A stretch of 48,884 nucleotides of DNA. It comes from Acidobacteriota bacterium. GTDB taxonomy: Bacteria > Acidobacteriota > Terriglobia > Bryobacterales > UBA6623. Positions 28,562-38,066 of the stretch are shown here, piece by piece. Each line of letters begins with the position of its first letter. Positions within the stretch are counted from its first letter, which is position 1. The DNA lies in contig JAQBUE010000015.1 of assembly GCA_027624045.1 (NCBI GenBank), positions 1 to 48,884 of the forward strand, in the 5' to 3' direction. The position numbers were made by a program, and so were the translations under genes. Under the pieces are notes generated by a model, which made no database searches, had not been told where the DNA came from, and saw nothing but the letters and a program-made list of their open reading frames with translations.

Positions 28562-30811
28562 GTGTTTGAACTTCTCTTTAAGTATCCGCTGACTGTGTTT
28601 CGCAAGGGCGAGTTCGTCTTTGCGAGCGGCTGGTCTGGCTGGCTGCTCCTGTTGGCGACAGTGGCGGCAGCCGCTGGTCTGGCGTGGCATCTGAGGCGGA
28701 ATCCGGGCCGTCTGGCCGGGCGGCAATTGCCCTGGATCGCGGCCTTTCAGGTTGCGGCGGTGGCCCTGGCGCTGTTCATGCTGTGGCAGCCGGCGGTGAG
28801 TATCCAATCGCTTCGTTCGCAGCAAAATGTGGTGTCGGTTCTGGTCGATACGTCGCGAAGCATGGCGCTGGTCGAGGACGGCGCGACACGCCTGGAGCAA
28901 GTGCGCAAGGTGATTGGAGAAGGGTTTCTGGCCCAACTCGAAGAAAGGTTCAGGGTGCGGCTCTACAGCTTCTCGAGCGGGCTGGAACGGCTGAACTCAC
29001 TGGATTCGATACAGCCTGTCGGGGGCAGCACGCGGATTGGCGAGTCGGTGGCGGGGCTATTGGGCGAATCGACAGTGATCCCGCTGGGCGCTGTCGTGGT
29101 TTTCAGTGATGGTTCGGATAACACCGAAGCATTCGACCGCGCGCTCATGGCGGAGATCCGGCAGCGCAATGTGCCGGTGCATACGGTGGGCGTCGGGCGC
29201 ACCGAAATGCCGGAGGACATCGAGCTGAGTGACGTTCATGTGGCGAGCAGCACGTTGCCGCGTTCGCGCGTGAACGCTCAAATGACACTGCGGCATCACG
29301 GCGGCAGTCAGGTGGACGCGCGGCTGACCGTGCGGGACGACTCGAGCATTCTGGGTTCAAAGACGATTACCTTGCGGCGCGGCGAGACGGTGCAGACAGA
29401 GACCATTGATTTCAACGCCGGCGACGCGGGTGTGCGAAATTTGCGTTTCTCACTGGACCCGATCGAGGGCGAGACGATCCTCGGCAACAATGCCCAGATG
29501 CGGGTACTGGATGTGCCGCGCGGGGAACGCAGCATTCTCTACGTCGAAGGCGAGCCGCGCTGGGAATACAAATTCCTACAGCGGGCGATTTCGAAAGACG
29601 AGAACGTGCGTTTGGTCACGATGCTGCGGACGACGCCGAACAAGTTCTATCGCCAGGGCGTAAACGATCAAGGCGAGTTGCTGAACGGGTTTCCGGTAAC
29701 GGCCGAGGAGCTGTTTGGCTACGACGCGTTGATGATCGGGAGCATCGAAGCGGCGTTCTTCACGCCCAAGCAGCAGGACTTGATTCGAGAGTTTGTGAGC
29801 CGCCGCGGCGGGTCGTTGCTGATGCTGGGTGGGCGGCGCGGGCTGGGTGACGGCGGCTGGGGTGTTTCGCAGCTGGCGGAGGCATTGCCGGCGCAACTGC
29901 CTGAGAGTTCAAACGAAACGTTCCAGCGCCGCAAGACAAGCTTTGAGCTGACGCCGCAGGGGCTGGATTCGTTGATTTGCCGTCTCGATGAGGACCCGGC
30001 GGAGAACCGCAAGGCCTGGAGCGGCATGCCGGAACTGGCCGACTTTCAGAGTATTGGCGAGTTGAAGCCGGCCGCGATCCCGCTGATCAACAGGACATCA
30101 GGGAATGAGAAGTTCCCGTTGATGGTGTCGCAAAACTATGGGCGGGGTAGAACGCTGATTCTGGCGACGGGCGGGACCTGGCGCTGGAAGATGCACCTTC
30201 CTCACGATGACAATCGTCACCATACGTTTTGGCAACAGTTGTTGCGCAGTTTGGCGGTGCATTCTCAGAGCCAGTTATCCCTGTCGAGTGACCGTGGTCT
30301 CTATGCTGATGAGAAGCGTGTGAAGCTGCGCGCCCAGGTACGGGACAAGGATTTCATGCCGGCCGGGAACGCAACGGTAACGGCCACGATTACGTCGGAA
30401 GCAGGAGAGCCGATGACGGTCGAGATGCATCCTTCAGCGGACGAGATGGGCGTGTTTGAAACGGAGCTGACCGCAGGGGCGACTGGAACGTACCGGGCTG
30501 AGGTGCAGGCGACGGTGGGTGATGAGTCGCTTGGCACCGACGTGCTGCATTTCCGGCGTGAAGACGGCGTGGCGGAGGATTTTCATCCGGAACAGAATCG
30601 CGAGTTGCTCGAAACGCTGGCCAAGCAAACGGGCGGCGCTTACTGGACGCTCGACAACGTGGATGGGCTGCCGCAAGAGATTCGCTTCTCCGAAGCCGGG
30701 ATTACGGCGCGCGAGATGCTCGATCTATGGGATATGCCGCTGTTCTTCTTGATGCTGCTAGGGCTACGTGGGGGCGAATGGCTGCTCAGGCGGCGCTGGG
30801 GGGTCGTATGA
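28562..30811 (+). CDS. membrane VWA / glutamine amidotransferase-like protein
   Basis: A 749-residue protein starting at GTG 28562. Two N-terminal helices (about 25-43 and 57-75) anchor it; the VWA-like domain follows, with a metal-ion site D96-T-S98-R-S100 and VVFSDGSDNTEAF near 180. A second half contains a glutamine-amidotransferase-like fold (DALMIGSIEAAFFTP and GGSLLMLGGRRGLGDGGW near 395-430), an Ig-like region and a C-terminal membrane helix (about 725-740). This architecture is known from BatA/BatB-type and DUF1355-like proteins in MoxR clusters. The stop overlaps the next start (ATGA, 30808-30811). It probably scaffolds periplasmic and membrane partners. Confidence 0.88.
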   Translation: MFELLFKYPLTVFRKGEFVFASGWSGWLLLLATVAAAAGLAWHLRRNPGRLAGRQLPWIAAFQVAAVALALFMLWQPAVSIQSLRSQQNVVSVLVDTSRSMALVEDGATRLEQVRKVIGEGFLAQLEERFRVRLYSFSSGLERLNSLDSIQPVGGSTRIGESVAGLLGESTVIPLGAVVVFSDGSDNTEAFDRALMAEIRQRNVPVHTVGVGRTEMPEDIELSDVHVASSTLPRSRVNAQMTLRHHGGSQVDARLTVRDDSSILGSKTITLRRGETVQTETIDFNAGDAGVRNLRFSLDPIEGETILGNNAQMRVLDVPRGERSILYVEGEPRWEYKFLQRAISKDENVRLVTMLRTTPNKFYRQGVNDQGELLNGFPVTAEELFGYDALMIGSIEAAFFTPKQQDLIREFVSRRGGSLLMLGGRRGLGDGGWGVSQLAEALPAQLPESSNETFQRRKTSFELTPQGLDSLICRLDEDPAENRKAWSGMPELADFQSIGELKPAAIPLINRTSGNEKFPLMVSQNYGRGRTLILATGGTWRWKMHLPHDDNRHHTFWQQLLRSLAVHSQSQLSLSSDRGLYADEKRVKLRAQVRDKDFMPAGNATVTATITSEAGEPMTVEMHPSADEMGVFETELTAGATGTYRAEVQATVGDESLGTDVLHFRREDGVAEDFHPEQNRELLETLAKQTGGAYWTLDNVDGLPQEIRFSEAGITAREMLDLWDMPLFFLMLLGLRGGEWLLRRRWGVV

Positions 30812-31719
30812 AGCGGGGACTTCTATGGTTTGGACTAGCCGGATTGGTTCTGGCCGGGCAGGCCGCCGCGAAGTCCCACTTTGTGATTGTCGGGGGACTG
30901 GGCGGTGAGGCGCGCTACGCGAAGCAGTGGTCTGAGTCTGTCGATGGCCTGAACGAGACCTGCCGTAAGACGGCCGGCGACGACGCGCTGGTTCATGTGC
31001 TCAAAGGCAAGGCGGCTACCAAGGAAGCGATCGAGGCTGTATTTGCCGGGTTGCGGCGGGAGACAGCGCCCAGCGATATCGTTTCAGTGTTCCTGATCGG
31101 CCACGGCAGTTACGACGGGCATGAGTACCGTTTCAATATCCCCGGGCGTGATTTGACTGCCGCCGAAATCAAGGGCCTGCTTGACTCGTTACCGGCGAAG
31201 GACCAGTTGATCGCGATTACGACGAGTTCAAGCGGCGCATCGGTCGAGGAACTGAAGGCGGACCGGCGAATTGTCATCACGGCTACGAAGAGCGCGGGCG
31301 AGCGGACGGTGACCGTATTCGCCGAGCACTGGGTCGAAGCTTTGCGCGACGCTGAGGCGGATACGAATAAGGATGAAGTAATCACGGCGCTGGAAGCCTT
31401 CACGTATGCGGACAAGAAGGTGCAGGATTTCTACGCGCTGGATAAGCGGATGGCGACCGAGCATGCCCGATTAGAGGGTGAGCTGGCGGCCAGCTTCACG
31501 TTGACGCGATTAGGAAGTGCTCTGGACGCGGCGTCGGACCCGAAGCTGCGGCCGTTGCTTGAGCGGCGGGGCGGCATCGAGCGGCGTATCGCGGAGTTGA
31601 AGAACCGCAAGGATGCGATGGAGACGGCGGCCTATACGTCGGAATTGCAAAAGCTATTGGTTGAATTGGCGCGCACCCAGGCCGAAATTGACACTGCCAG
31701 CGGGAGGGACGAGCAGTGA
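30808..31719 (+). CDS. secreted caspase-fold-like protein, probable pseudo-protease
   Basis: A 303-residue protein with a signal peptide (KRGLLWFGLAGLVLAGQAAA). The core resembles clan CD peptidases (caspase/legumain): strand SHFVIVGGLGG, a strand ending IVSVFLIGHGSYDG with the His dyad position at H99, and AITTSSSGASVEEL at about 135-148, where catalytic members have Cys before Ser-Gly. Here the position is Ser, so Cys protease activity is doubtful. The last 100 residues form a charged helix or coiled coil (RRIAELKNRKDAMETAAY). I chose ATG 30808 because it overlaps the upstream stop. Coupled by GTGA to the next gene. The fold call rests on motif pattern only. Confidence 0.65.
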   Translation: MKRGLLWFGLAGLVLAGQAAAKSHFVIVGGLGGEARYAKQWSESVDGLNETCRKTAGDDALVHVLKGKAATKEAIEAVFAGLRRETAPSDIVSVFLIGHGSYDGHEYRFNIPGRDLTAAEIKGLLDSLPAKDQLIAITTSSSGASVEELKADRRIVITATKSAGERTVTVFAEHWVEALRDAEADTNKDEVITALEAFTYADKKVQDFYALDKRMATEHARLEGELAASFTLTRLGSALDAASDPKLRPLLERRGGIERRIAELKNRKDAMETAAYTSELQKLLVELARTQAEIDTASGRDEQ

Positions 31720-34040
31720 AGCGCCGACGCTTCTTCAGCGGCTTGTTGATGCTGGCTCTGCTGCCGCTGCTGGTATCCGCGCCGGCTCAGACGCCGAAGG
31801 TCGTCATTCAGGTAGACGGACCGGCCGACCCGACGCCGGGGCGTGATGCGGCGCTGAAGACCTGCGACGAATTTGTGGACCGCGGCCGGCGGGCGGAAGG
31901 CCGAAATTGTTTCAGCCGTTTGCTGAACGAGCACGGGGACACGTTCGTGCAGGCCGAGGCGGCTTGGGCGCTACGCGACATGCAGCGCGCGAACGAGCTA
32001 TTTCGGGACGTGGTGGAGCGGCGTCCGCGGGACCCCTATGCGCGGGTGCGTTGGGGATACTTGTATCTCGAAACTCACTCGGCGGCCGAGGCTGCCAAGT
32101 TATTCAAGGAGGCGCTGACGATTGACGAGAACTACGCGCCGGCGAAGCTAGGCACCGCCACCATCTTGGCGAACCGCTTCGAAGGCAAGGCGCTGGACCT
32201 GGTGAATGAGGCGCTGGCGACGGATCCCAATCTCAGCGAGAGCTATGTGCTGCTGGCTGGGATGGCGATCGAGGAACACGACTACGAGACGGCGGAGGAG
32301 CACATCGCGAAGGGGCTCGCGAAGGCAGAGGAGCTCGGCGATTCACCGCTCGAGTTCTACACGCTGCGGGCTTCGCTTGACCTGTTGCGCGGTAAGGAAG
32401 ACAGCGAGTGGACGCGCAAGGCGCTGGAGCACAATCCGTCTTATGGAAGGATCTACGCTGACCCGGCGCATTTTTATGTGATTACGCGGCGCTATCGCGA
32501 GGCGACCGCGCTGCTGCGCAAGGCTATCGAGGTGGACCCGGAGCTATGGACCGCCCATGCCGATTTGGCTGTGAACCTGCTCCGTCAGGGGCGTGAAGAG
32601 GAAGGCCGCCGGCACCTGGAGATCGCGTATAAGGGTGATCCCTTCAGCCCGCAAACAACAAATTGGCTCAGACTGCTCGATAGCTTCCCCAACTACGAGA
32701 CGATTTCCAACAAGGACGATGTAGTGTTGGGCACGGCCGCCGAAGTGGAAGCGGCGGCATCGAAACCGGAAATCGTCTTGAAGCTGCATGACAAGGAAGC
32801 GGCGATCTTGCGGCCCTATGTGATGCAGCTTGCCGACGAGAGCGTCGAGACGTTTTTGAAGAAATACAACTTCCGGCCGCGCCTCCCGGTGCAGATCGAG
32901 TTCTATCCCGATCACGATGACTTCGCGGTTCGCACGATGGGGATGCCGGGGCTTGGGTTGCTCGGCGTCACGTTCGGCTACGTGGTGGCGATGGACAGCC
33001 CGTCAGGACGTTCGCCCGGCAGCTTTCACTGGGGAACGACGCTGTGGCACGAGTTGGCGCACGTATTCACCCTCGAAGCGACGGACCACCTTGTGCCGCG
33101 CTGGTACAGCGAGGGCCTCTCGATGTATGAGGAGTGGCACGCGCGTCCGGGCTGGGGCGAGCGAATCTCGACCGATTTTCTGGAAGCGATGAAGGAAGAC
33201 AAGCTGCTGCCGGTGGCGGATCTGGACAAGGGGTTCGTACGTCCGCGCTATCCCAGTCAAGTGGCGGTCTCGTACTTTCAGGCGGGCCTCGTTTGTCAGC
33301 TGATTGCCGATGAGTGGGGTTTTCCGAAATTGGTGGAATTGCTGAATGGCTTCGCCAAGCCGATCTCAACAGCTGACAACTTCGCCGCGGTTTTGGGTTT
33401 CCCGTCAGAGGAGTTCGACGAGAAATTTGAGAAATACCTTGAGAACCGATTCGGCGAACTGATCGAGAAACTGCCCGAGTTCCGCAAGGCGATGAAAAAG
33501 GCGCTCGTGGCGGCGAAGGCTAAGGATTGGGACGCAGTGCTGGGCCCGGCAGCGGAAGCACAGGACATCTACCCCGATTACGTGCAGTCAGCCAACGCTT
33601 ATGTAGTTCTCAGTACGGCGTATAGCGAATTGGGTGACATGGAAGGCGCCGTTGAGCAACTCAAGCAGTATCAGGCTCGCGGCGGAAAGAACCCGCTTCA
33701 CATCAAGAAGCTTGCCGCATGGCTGAACGAGCTAGAGCGGCGCCCCGAGGCGATCGATGCGTTGACTGGGTTGATCTACATTACACCGGGCGACCCGGAG
33801 GTACACGTTCTGCTCGGGGAGTGGCTGCTCGAAGAAGGGCGCTCCGCGGAAGCGGTGCGGGAATTTAGCACACACCTGGCGACCAAGCCGCTCGATCTGG
33901 CCGGCGCGCACTTCAATTTGGCCCGCGCGTATCATAAGATGGAAGACTCCGAAAATACCCGGAAGCATTTGTTATCCGCCCTGGAAGCCGCTCCGAATTA
34001 CAGGCCGGCGCAGAAACTGCTGTTGAAAATCATAGATTGA
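31716..34040 (+). CDS. secreted TPR protein with gluzincin metallopeptidase domain
   Basis: A 774-residue protein that starts at GTG overlapping the preceding stop (GTGA). A signal peptide (RRRFFSGLLMLALLPLLVSA) precedes several TPR repeats (about residues 50-300; for example YARVRWGYLYLETHSAAEAA and SYVLLAGMAIEEHDYETAEE). The central metallopeptidase-like domain carries H445-E446-L-A-H449 with a glutamate third ligand at E466 in WYSEGLSMYEEW, the pattern of gluzincins (peptidase MA-like). More TPRs follow (about 610-770). Zn-dependent proteolysis of envelope proteins is plausible but unproven. The combination of TPR arms and a central HExxH domain is common in Acidobacteriota. MoxR follows after 18 bp. 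Confidence 0.82.
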   Translation: MKRRRFFSGLLMLALLPLLVSAPAQTPKVVIQVDGPADPTPGRDAALKTCDEFVDRGRRAEGRNCFSRLLNEHGDTFVQAEAAWALRDMQRANELFRDVVERRPRDPYARVRWGYLYLETHSAAEAAKLFKEALTIDENYAPAKLGTATILANRFEGKALDLVNEALATDPNLSESYVLLAGMAIEEHDYETAEEHIAKGLAKAEELGDSPLEFYTLRASLDLLRGKEDSEWTRKALEHNPSYGRIYADPAHFYVITRRYREATALLRKAIEVDPELWTAHADLAVNLLRQGREEEGRRHLEIAYKGDPFSPQTTNWLRLLDSFPNYETISNKDDVVLGTAAEVEAAASKPEIVLKLHDKEAAILRPYVMQLADESVETFLKKYNFRPRLPVQIEFYPDHDDFAVRTMGMPGLGLLGVTFGYVVAMDSPSGRSPGSFHWGTTLWHELAHVFTLEATDHLVPRWYSEGLSMYEEWHARPGWGERISTDFLEAMKEDKLLPVADLDKGFVRPRYPSQVAVSYFQAGLVCQLIADEWGFPKLVELLNGFAKPISTADNFAAVLGFPSEEFDEKFEKYLENRFGELIEKLPEFRKAMKKALVAAKAKDWDAVLGPAAEAQDIYPDYVQSANAYVVLSTAYSELGDMEGAVEQLKQYQARGGKNPLHIKKLAAWLNELERRPEAIDALTGLIYITPGDPEVHVLLGEWLLEEGRSAEAVREFSTHLATKPLDLAGAHFNLARAYHKMEDSENTRKHLLSALEAAPNYRPAQKLLLKIID

Positions 34041-34058
34041 TCGCTGGACGCACCAAAT

Positions 34059-35084
34059 ATGACCGTACCCACCACTTCCGAGGTTGAAACCGCCGATACA
34101 CGGCAACTGGTTGCTACTTTTCGCGAAGCGCAAGACCGCATTCGCGAACAGGTTCGGCGGGTCATCGTCGGGCAAGACGACGTCGTCGAGCACCTATTGC
34201 TGACGTTGCTTGTGGGCGGCCACTGCCTGATCACCGGCATGCCGGGTACGGCGAAGACTTTGCTCGTTCGAACGCTGGCGACCGCGTTGGGCTTGGTGTT
34301 CAAACGTATTCAGTTCACGCCCGACCTGATGCCCACCGATGTCACGGGCACCGACATCATCGACGAGGATGTCACGACCGGGCACCGCAAGTGGACGTTC
34401 GTTCAAGGGCCCATCTTCACGAATGTGATGTTGGCCGACGAGATCAACCGCACGCCACCGAAGACGCAAGCGGCGCTGCTTGAGGCGATGCAGGAGCTAA
34501 GCGTGACGGTTCGCGGCACGACGTATAACCTGTCGCCGCCGTTTTTCGTGCTGGCCACGCAGAACCCGATCGAGCTGGAAGGTACCTATCCGCTGCCGGA
34601 AGCGCAGCTTGATCGCTTCTTGTTTAACGTGGTGCTCGATTATCTGACGACCGATCAAGAGGTCGAGGTCATCAACCGCAACACGACGGGCAGGCTGCCC
34701 GAGGTGGAGGTCTGCACGTCGGTCGAAGAAATCCTGCAGTTCCAGCGACTCGTGAGGCAGGTGCCGATTGCGGAGGAGACGGTCCGCTACGCGGTGAATT
34801 TTATTCGCGCCACACGTCCGAAAGACCCCGAATCGACTGAGCAGGTCCGCAAGTACGTGAACTTCGGCGCCAGCGTGCGCGCGACGCAATTTCTGGTGCT
34901 GGCGGCGAAAGCTCGCGCCCTGATGCAGGGGCGCTATCACGTCACAATCGAGGACCTGCAGTCGCTCGTACTACCGGTATTGCGGCACCGCGTCTTGACG
35001 AACTTTCACGCTGAATCGGACGGCATGACGACGGACGACATATTGAAGAAACTGATCGAGGAGAAGCCTGCTCCCCGGGCCTGA
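34059..35084 (+). CDS. MoxR-family AAA+ ATPase
   Basis: A 341-residue cytoplasmic AAA+ ATPase. Walker A reads ITGMPGTAKTLLV with K66, Walker B VMLADEINRTPPKTQAAL with D127-E128. Sensor 1 is in LATQNPIELEGTYPLPEAQ near residue 168, and FNVVLDY follows the arginine-finger region. MoxR ATPases act as chaperones that, with VWA-domain partners, insert cofactors or assemble protein complexes. Here the gene precedes a DUF58 and a BatA protein, the classic trio. Length is typical (about 320-340). Confidence 0.97.
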   Translation: MTVPTTSEVETADTRQLVATFREAQDRIREQVRRVIVGQDDVVEHLLLTLLVGGHCLITGMPGTAKTLLVRTLATALGLVFKRIQFTPDLMPTDVTGTDIIDEDVTTGHRKWTFVQGPIFTNVMLADEINRTPPKTQAALLEAMQELSVTVRGTTYNLSPPFFVLATQNPIELEGTYPLPEAQLDRFLFNVVLDYLTTDQEVEVINRNTTGRLPEVEVCTSVEEILQFQRLVRQVPIAEETVRYAVNFIRATRPKDPESTEQVRKYVNFGASVRATQFLVLAAKARALMQGRYHVTIEDLQSLVLPVLRHRVLTNFHAESDGMTTDDILKKLIEEKPAPRA

Positions 35085-35092
35085 ACCCCCTG

Positions 35093-35983
35093 ATGGCGAC
35101 GCAGACCCTTCTCGATCCGAAAATTCTCTCCGGCCTTTCGAACATCGAACTCGTCGCCCGGACGGTTGTCGATGGGTTCCTGACCGGCCTGCATCGCTCC
35201 CCCGTATTTGGTTTCAGTCTGGAGTTCGCCGAATACCGACCGTACACGCCTGGTGACGATCCGCGTTTCATCGACTGGAATGTGTTTTCGCGGACGGACC
35301 GTACCTACCTGAAGCGCTATCTCGGCGAGACGAATACACACTTGATGTTGCTGGTGGATGCCAGCGCATCGATGGGCTTTTCTTCGCACGATGTGACCAA
35401 GATGCAGTACGCGCGGTTCCTGGGCGCGGCGCTGTCTTATCTTTCGATCCGGCAGCACGATGCGGCGGGATTGATCGTGTTCGATGAGAAAGTGCGCGAC
35501 TACCGTCCGCCATCGACGCGCTCAGGCCATCTGCGCAGTTTGCTGCACATGCTTGAACACGCCGAGCCGGCCACGGGGACGAATCTCGATTTGCCGTTTG
35601 ATCACTTCCGCCAGTACACGACGATGCGCGGGCTGGTGGCGGTGATCTCGGATTTTTATATGGACCCGGCGTCGGTTGTCAAAGCAGTGCGGCCGTTGGC
35701 GTATCAGGGACAGGACATCGTATTCTTCCACGTGCTGGACCCGGCCGAGCAGAACCCGGATTTCGATCATTCGATCTTGCTCGAAGACATGGAGACGGGC
35801 GATCAAATGGAAATCTCCCCGGACTTCGCGCGAGGGGAGTACCGTCAGCGAATGGCTGCCCACATCGAGAGTCTGCGCTCGGAGGCGAACGGAATCGGGG
35901 CGGACTACGTGCTGTTAGATACATCGCAACCGCTGGATTTGGCCTTGAGAGAGTATTTGCTGTTTCGGCAACGGCGGCGATGA
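35093..35983 (+). CDS. DUF58-domain protein
   Basis: A 296-residue cytosolic protein following MoxR by 8 bp. The DUF58 signature is clear: FSLEFAEYRPYTPGDDPRFI and DWNVFSRTDRTYLKRY near residues 45-85, and a VWA-like metal site LMLLVDASASMGF near 105. DUF58 proteins are obligate genomic partners of MoxR ATPases and probably mediate its contact with client or membrane VWA proteins. No signal peptide or membrane helix is evident. Length fits (about 290-300). A 70-bp spacer leads to the BatA-like gene. Confidence 0.95.
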   Translation: MATQTLLDPKILSGLSNIELVARTVVDGFLTGLHRSPVFGFSLEFAEYRPYTPGDDPRFIDWNVFSRTDRTYLKRYLGETNTHLMLLVDASASMGFSSHDVTKMQYARFLGAALSYLSIRQHDAAGLIVFDEKVRDYRPPSTRSGHLRSLLHMLEHAEPATGTNLDLPFDHFRQYTTMRGLVAVISDFYMDPASVVKAVRPLAYQGQDIVFFHVLDPAEQNPDFDHSILLEDMETGDQMEISPDFARGEYRQRMAAHIESLRSEANGIGADYVLLDTSQPLDLALREYLLFRQRRR

Positions 35984-36053
35984 CGGATATGCGTGATGGA
36001 TTACTGAACGAACGACGCGCCTGCGGCGTCTTAGGACTATGAAGGCGTAACTG

Positions 36054-38063
36054 ATGGCATTGTTAGCTCCATGGTTTCTGTTGGGCGGCTTGGCGGTGGG
36101 ATTGCCGCTATGGCTGCACTTGCTCGACCGAGAAAACCCGGTCCGGCTGCCATTCAGTTCGTTGATGTTTTTCGAAAAGCGGCGCCAAAGCTCGATGAAA
36201 CAGCGGCGCTTTCGTTACCGCATGCTGATGGCTGCGCGGATCGCGCTCTACTCGCTATTGGCGCTCGCGTTTACCAAGCCGGTTTGGGAGTTGGCGGCGG
36301 GCGCAGGCGTGGGTGATGTGCCGGGCCTGCACATCATCGCGCTCGACACCTCGTTGAGCATGAACTACTCAGATCGCTGGGATCGCGCGGTGGCTGGCGC
36401 GGGCACGGTGATCGACGACTTGAAACCGGCGGACAAGGCGCAGATTCTAGCGATAGGGCCCGGCGTGCAGGTGGTGACGGAGCCGATCGGGGATCAATCC
36501 GAACTGCGAGCCGCTCTCCAAAGCCTGCGCCCGACCCCGTCAAGGAACTCCTACGGGGACATGGCCGAGGCGGTGCGAACGCTGGCGCCGGACGCGGATG
36601 TGCCGGTGACGGTTCACTTGTTTTCGGATTTCCAGAGTTCGGCCATGCCGGGCCGCTTCTCCGATGTGGCTTTGCCGACGATGGCAACCCTGGAAGTTCA
36701 CAACCTGGCGGAAGCGGAATCTCCCAATTGGACGATCGAGAGTATCAAGGGCACGACACGGATTTTCGGCGGCAGGAATGCGCTGATTGAGGCTACAGTG
36801 GCCGGGTTCGGTACGCCGGAAACAAGAAAGACGGTGACGCTGCTGCTTAACGGCAAGGAGGTTGCGCGGCGCTCGGTCGATGTTCCCGCAGCGGGACGGG
36901 CTTCGGTGGTCTTTGAGGGTTTCGAACCTCCGGCCGGAAATAATCGCGGCGAATTGGTATTGGAGCCGGCCGATGATTTACCTCTCGATGACAAACGGCT
37001 GATTGCGATTCGCAACGCCGAGCCGTCAACGATTCTGTTCGTACACAGCGACGCGCGGCGGCGCGATCTGACTTTTTTTTCGGCGGCCCTTGACGCTTCA
37101 GCGCAGGCGATGTTCCGGGTGGAAGGCGTTTCGGTAACGCAGGCTGAGCAGAGCCGGTTGGATGCGTATTCGCTGCTGATTCTCTCGGATGTCCCGCAGC
37201 TTTCCAGGGAGGCGTCGACCCGATTCGAAACTTATGTAAAAGCCGGCGGTTCGGTGCTGGTCGTGCTGGGGCCGAAAGCGACCCTTGCCGGCAAGGCCGC
37301 TCTGATGCCCGAGGGGCTTGAAGAATTCAACTACACGGCGCGAGACGGCCAGCGCTTCCAGTTCGCGGGTTCTGTCGATGAGTCCCACCCCGTTTTGGGT
37401 CAGTTGGAGCGCTTTCAGGGCGTCAAGTTCTATCGCTACGCAAAGCTGCCGGTAGGGCCGGAGGACGACGTTCTGGCGCGGCTTTCCGATGGCTCGCCGT
37501 TGTTGATCGAGCGCCCCATGGGGGCCGGCCGTGTGCTGATCCTGGCATCATCGCTTGACAATATTTGGAACGACCTGCCGATACACCCGGTTTTCGTCCC
37601 CTTTGTGCTGGAGACGGCGCGTTATCTGTCGGGACTGGATCAAAGCCTGCGGCAGTTGAGCATCGACTCGATACTTGAGTTAGCCAAGGGGCGCGGTTCC
37701 GGCGTACAGGTGTTCGACCCGCACGGGGAGCGCATGCTCTCATTGGCCGACTCGGCCGCGGGCGAGGATTTAAGGCTGACCGAACTGGGTTTCTATGAAT
37801 TGCGGCGAGCGGGCGCGACGGAGTTGGCGGCGGTCAATGCGGATCCAAGGGAGTCCAACCTGCGTCCAATCGAAGCCGATCTCGTATCGATGTGGGAGGC
37901 AACCGGCCGCAATGATGCAAGTGAGCCGGTTGAAGGTGAGGAATCGCTCCTTGCGCCCCCTCCGCTGAAGCTCTGGAAGCTATTCTTACTGTTGCTGGTT
38001 ATCATGACACTAGTAGAATCAGTCATAGGTAATTATCACCTCAAAGTTCAACGAGAGGTCTAA
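36054..38063 (+). CDS. BatA-type VWA membrane protein
   Basis: A 669-residue protein with the aerotolerance-regulator N-terminal pattern: MALLAPWFLLGGLAVGLPLW, then LHLLDRENPVRLPFSSLMFF, basic stretch and a second helix near residues 60-74. The VWA metal site is D98-T-S100-L-S102-M. Middle parts show Ig-like and glutamine-amidotransferase-like segments (LLILSDVPQLSREASTRFE near 370); a last helix is near 645-662. In Bacteroides, BatA/BatB aid oxygen tolerance; in other bacteria related proteins support secretion or envelope integrity. It is followed by the DUF4175-like gene after 3 bp. Confidence 0.93.
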   Translation: MALLAPWFLLGGLAVGLPLWLHLLDRENPVRLPFSSLMFFEKRRQSSMKQRRFRYRMLMAARIALYSLLALAFTKPVWELAAGAGVGDVPGLHIIALDTSLSMNYSDRWDRAVAGAGTVIDDLKPADKAQILAIGPGVQVVTEPIGDQSELRAALQSLRPTPSRNSYGDMAEAVRTLAPDADVPVTVHLFSDFQSSAMPGRFSDVALPTMATLEVHNLAEAESPNWTIESIKGTTRIFGGRNALIEATVAGFGTPETRKTVTLLLNGKEVARRSVDVPAAGRASVVFEGFEPPAGNNRGELVLEPADDLPLDDKRLIAIRNAEPSTILFVHSDARRRDLTFFSAALDASAQAMFRVEGVSVTQAEQSRLDAYSLLILSDVPQLSREASTRFETYVKAGGSVLVVLGPKATLAGKAALMPEGLEEFNYTARDGQRFQFAGSVDESHPVLGQLERFQGVKFYRYAKLPVGPEDDVLARLSDGSPLLIERPMGAGRVLILASSLDNIWNDLPIHPVFVPFVLETARYLSGLDQSLRQLSIDSILELAKGRGSGVQVFDPHGERMLSLADSAAGEDLRLTELGFYELRRAGATELAAVNADPRESNLRPIEADLVSMWEATGRNDASEPVEGEESLLAPPPLKLWKLFLLLLVIMTLVESVIGNYHLKVQREV

Positions 38064-38066
38064 CAC

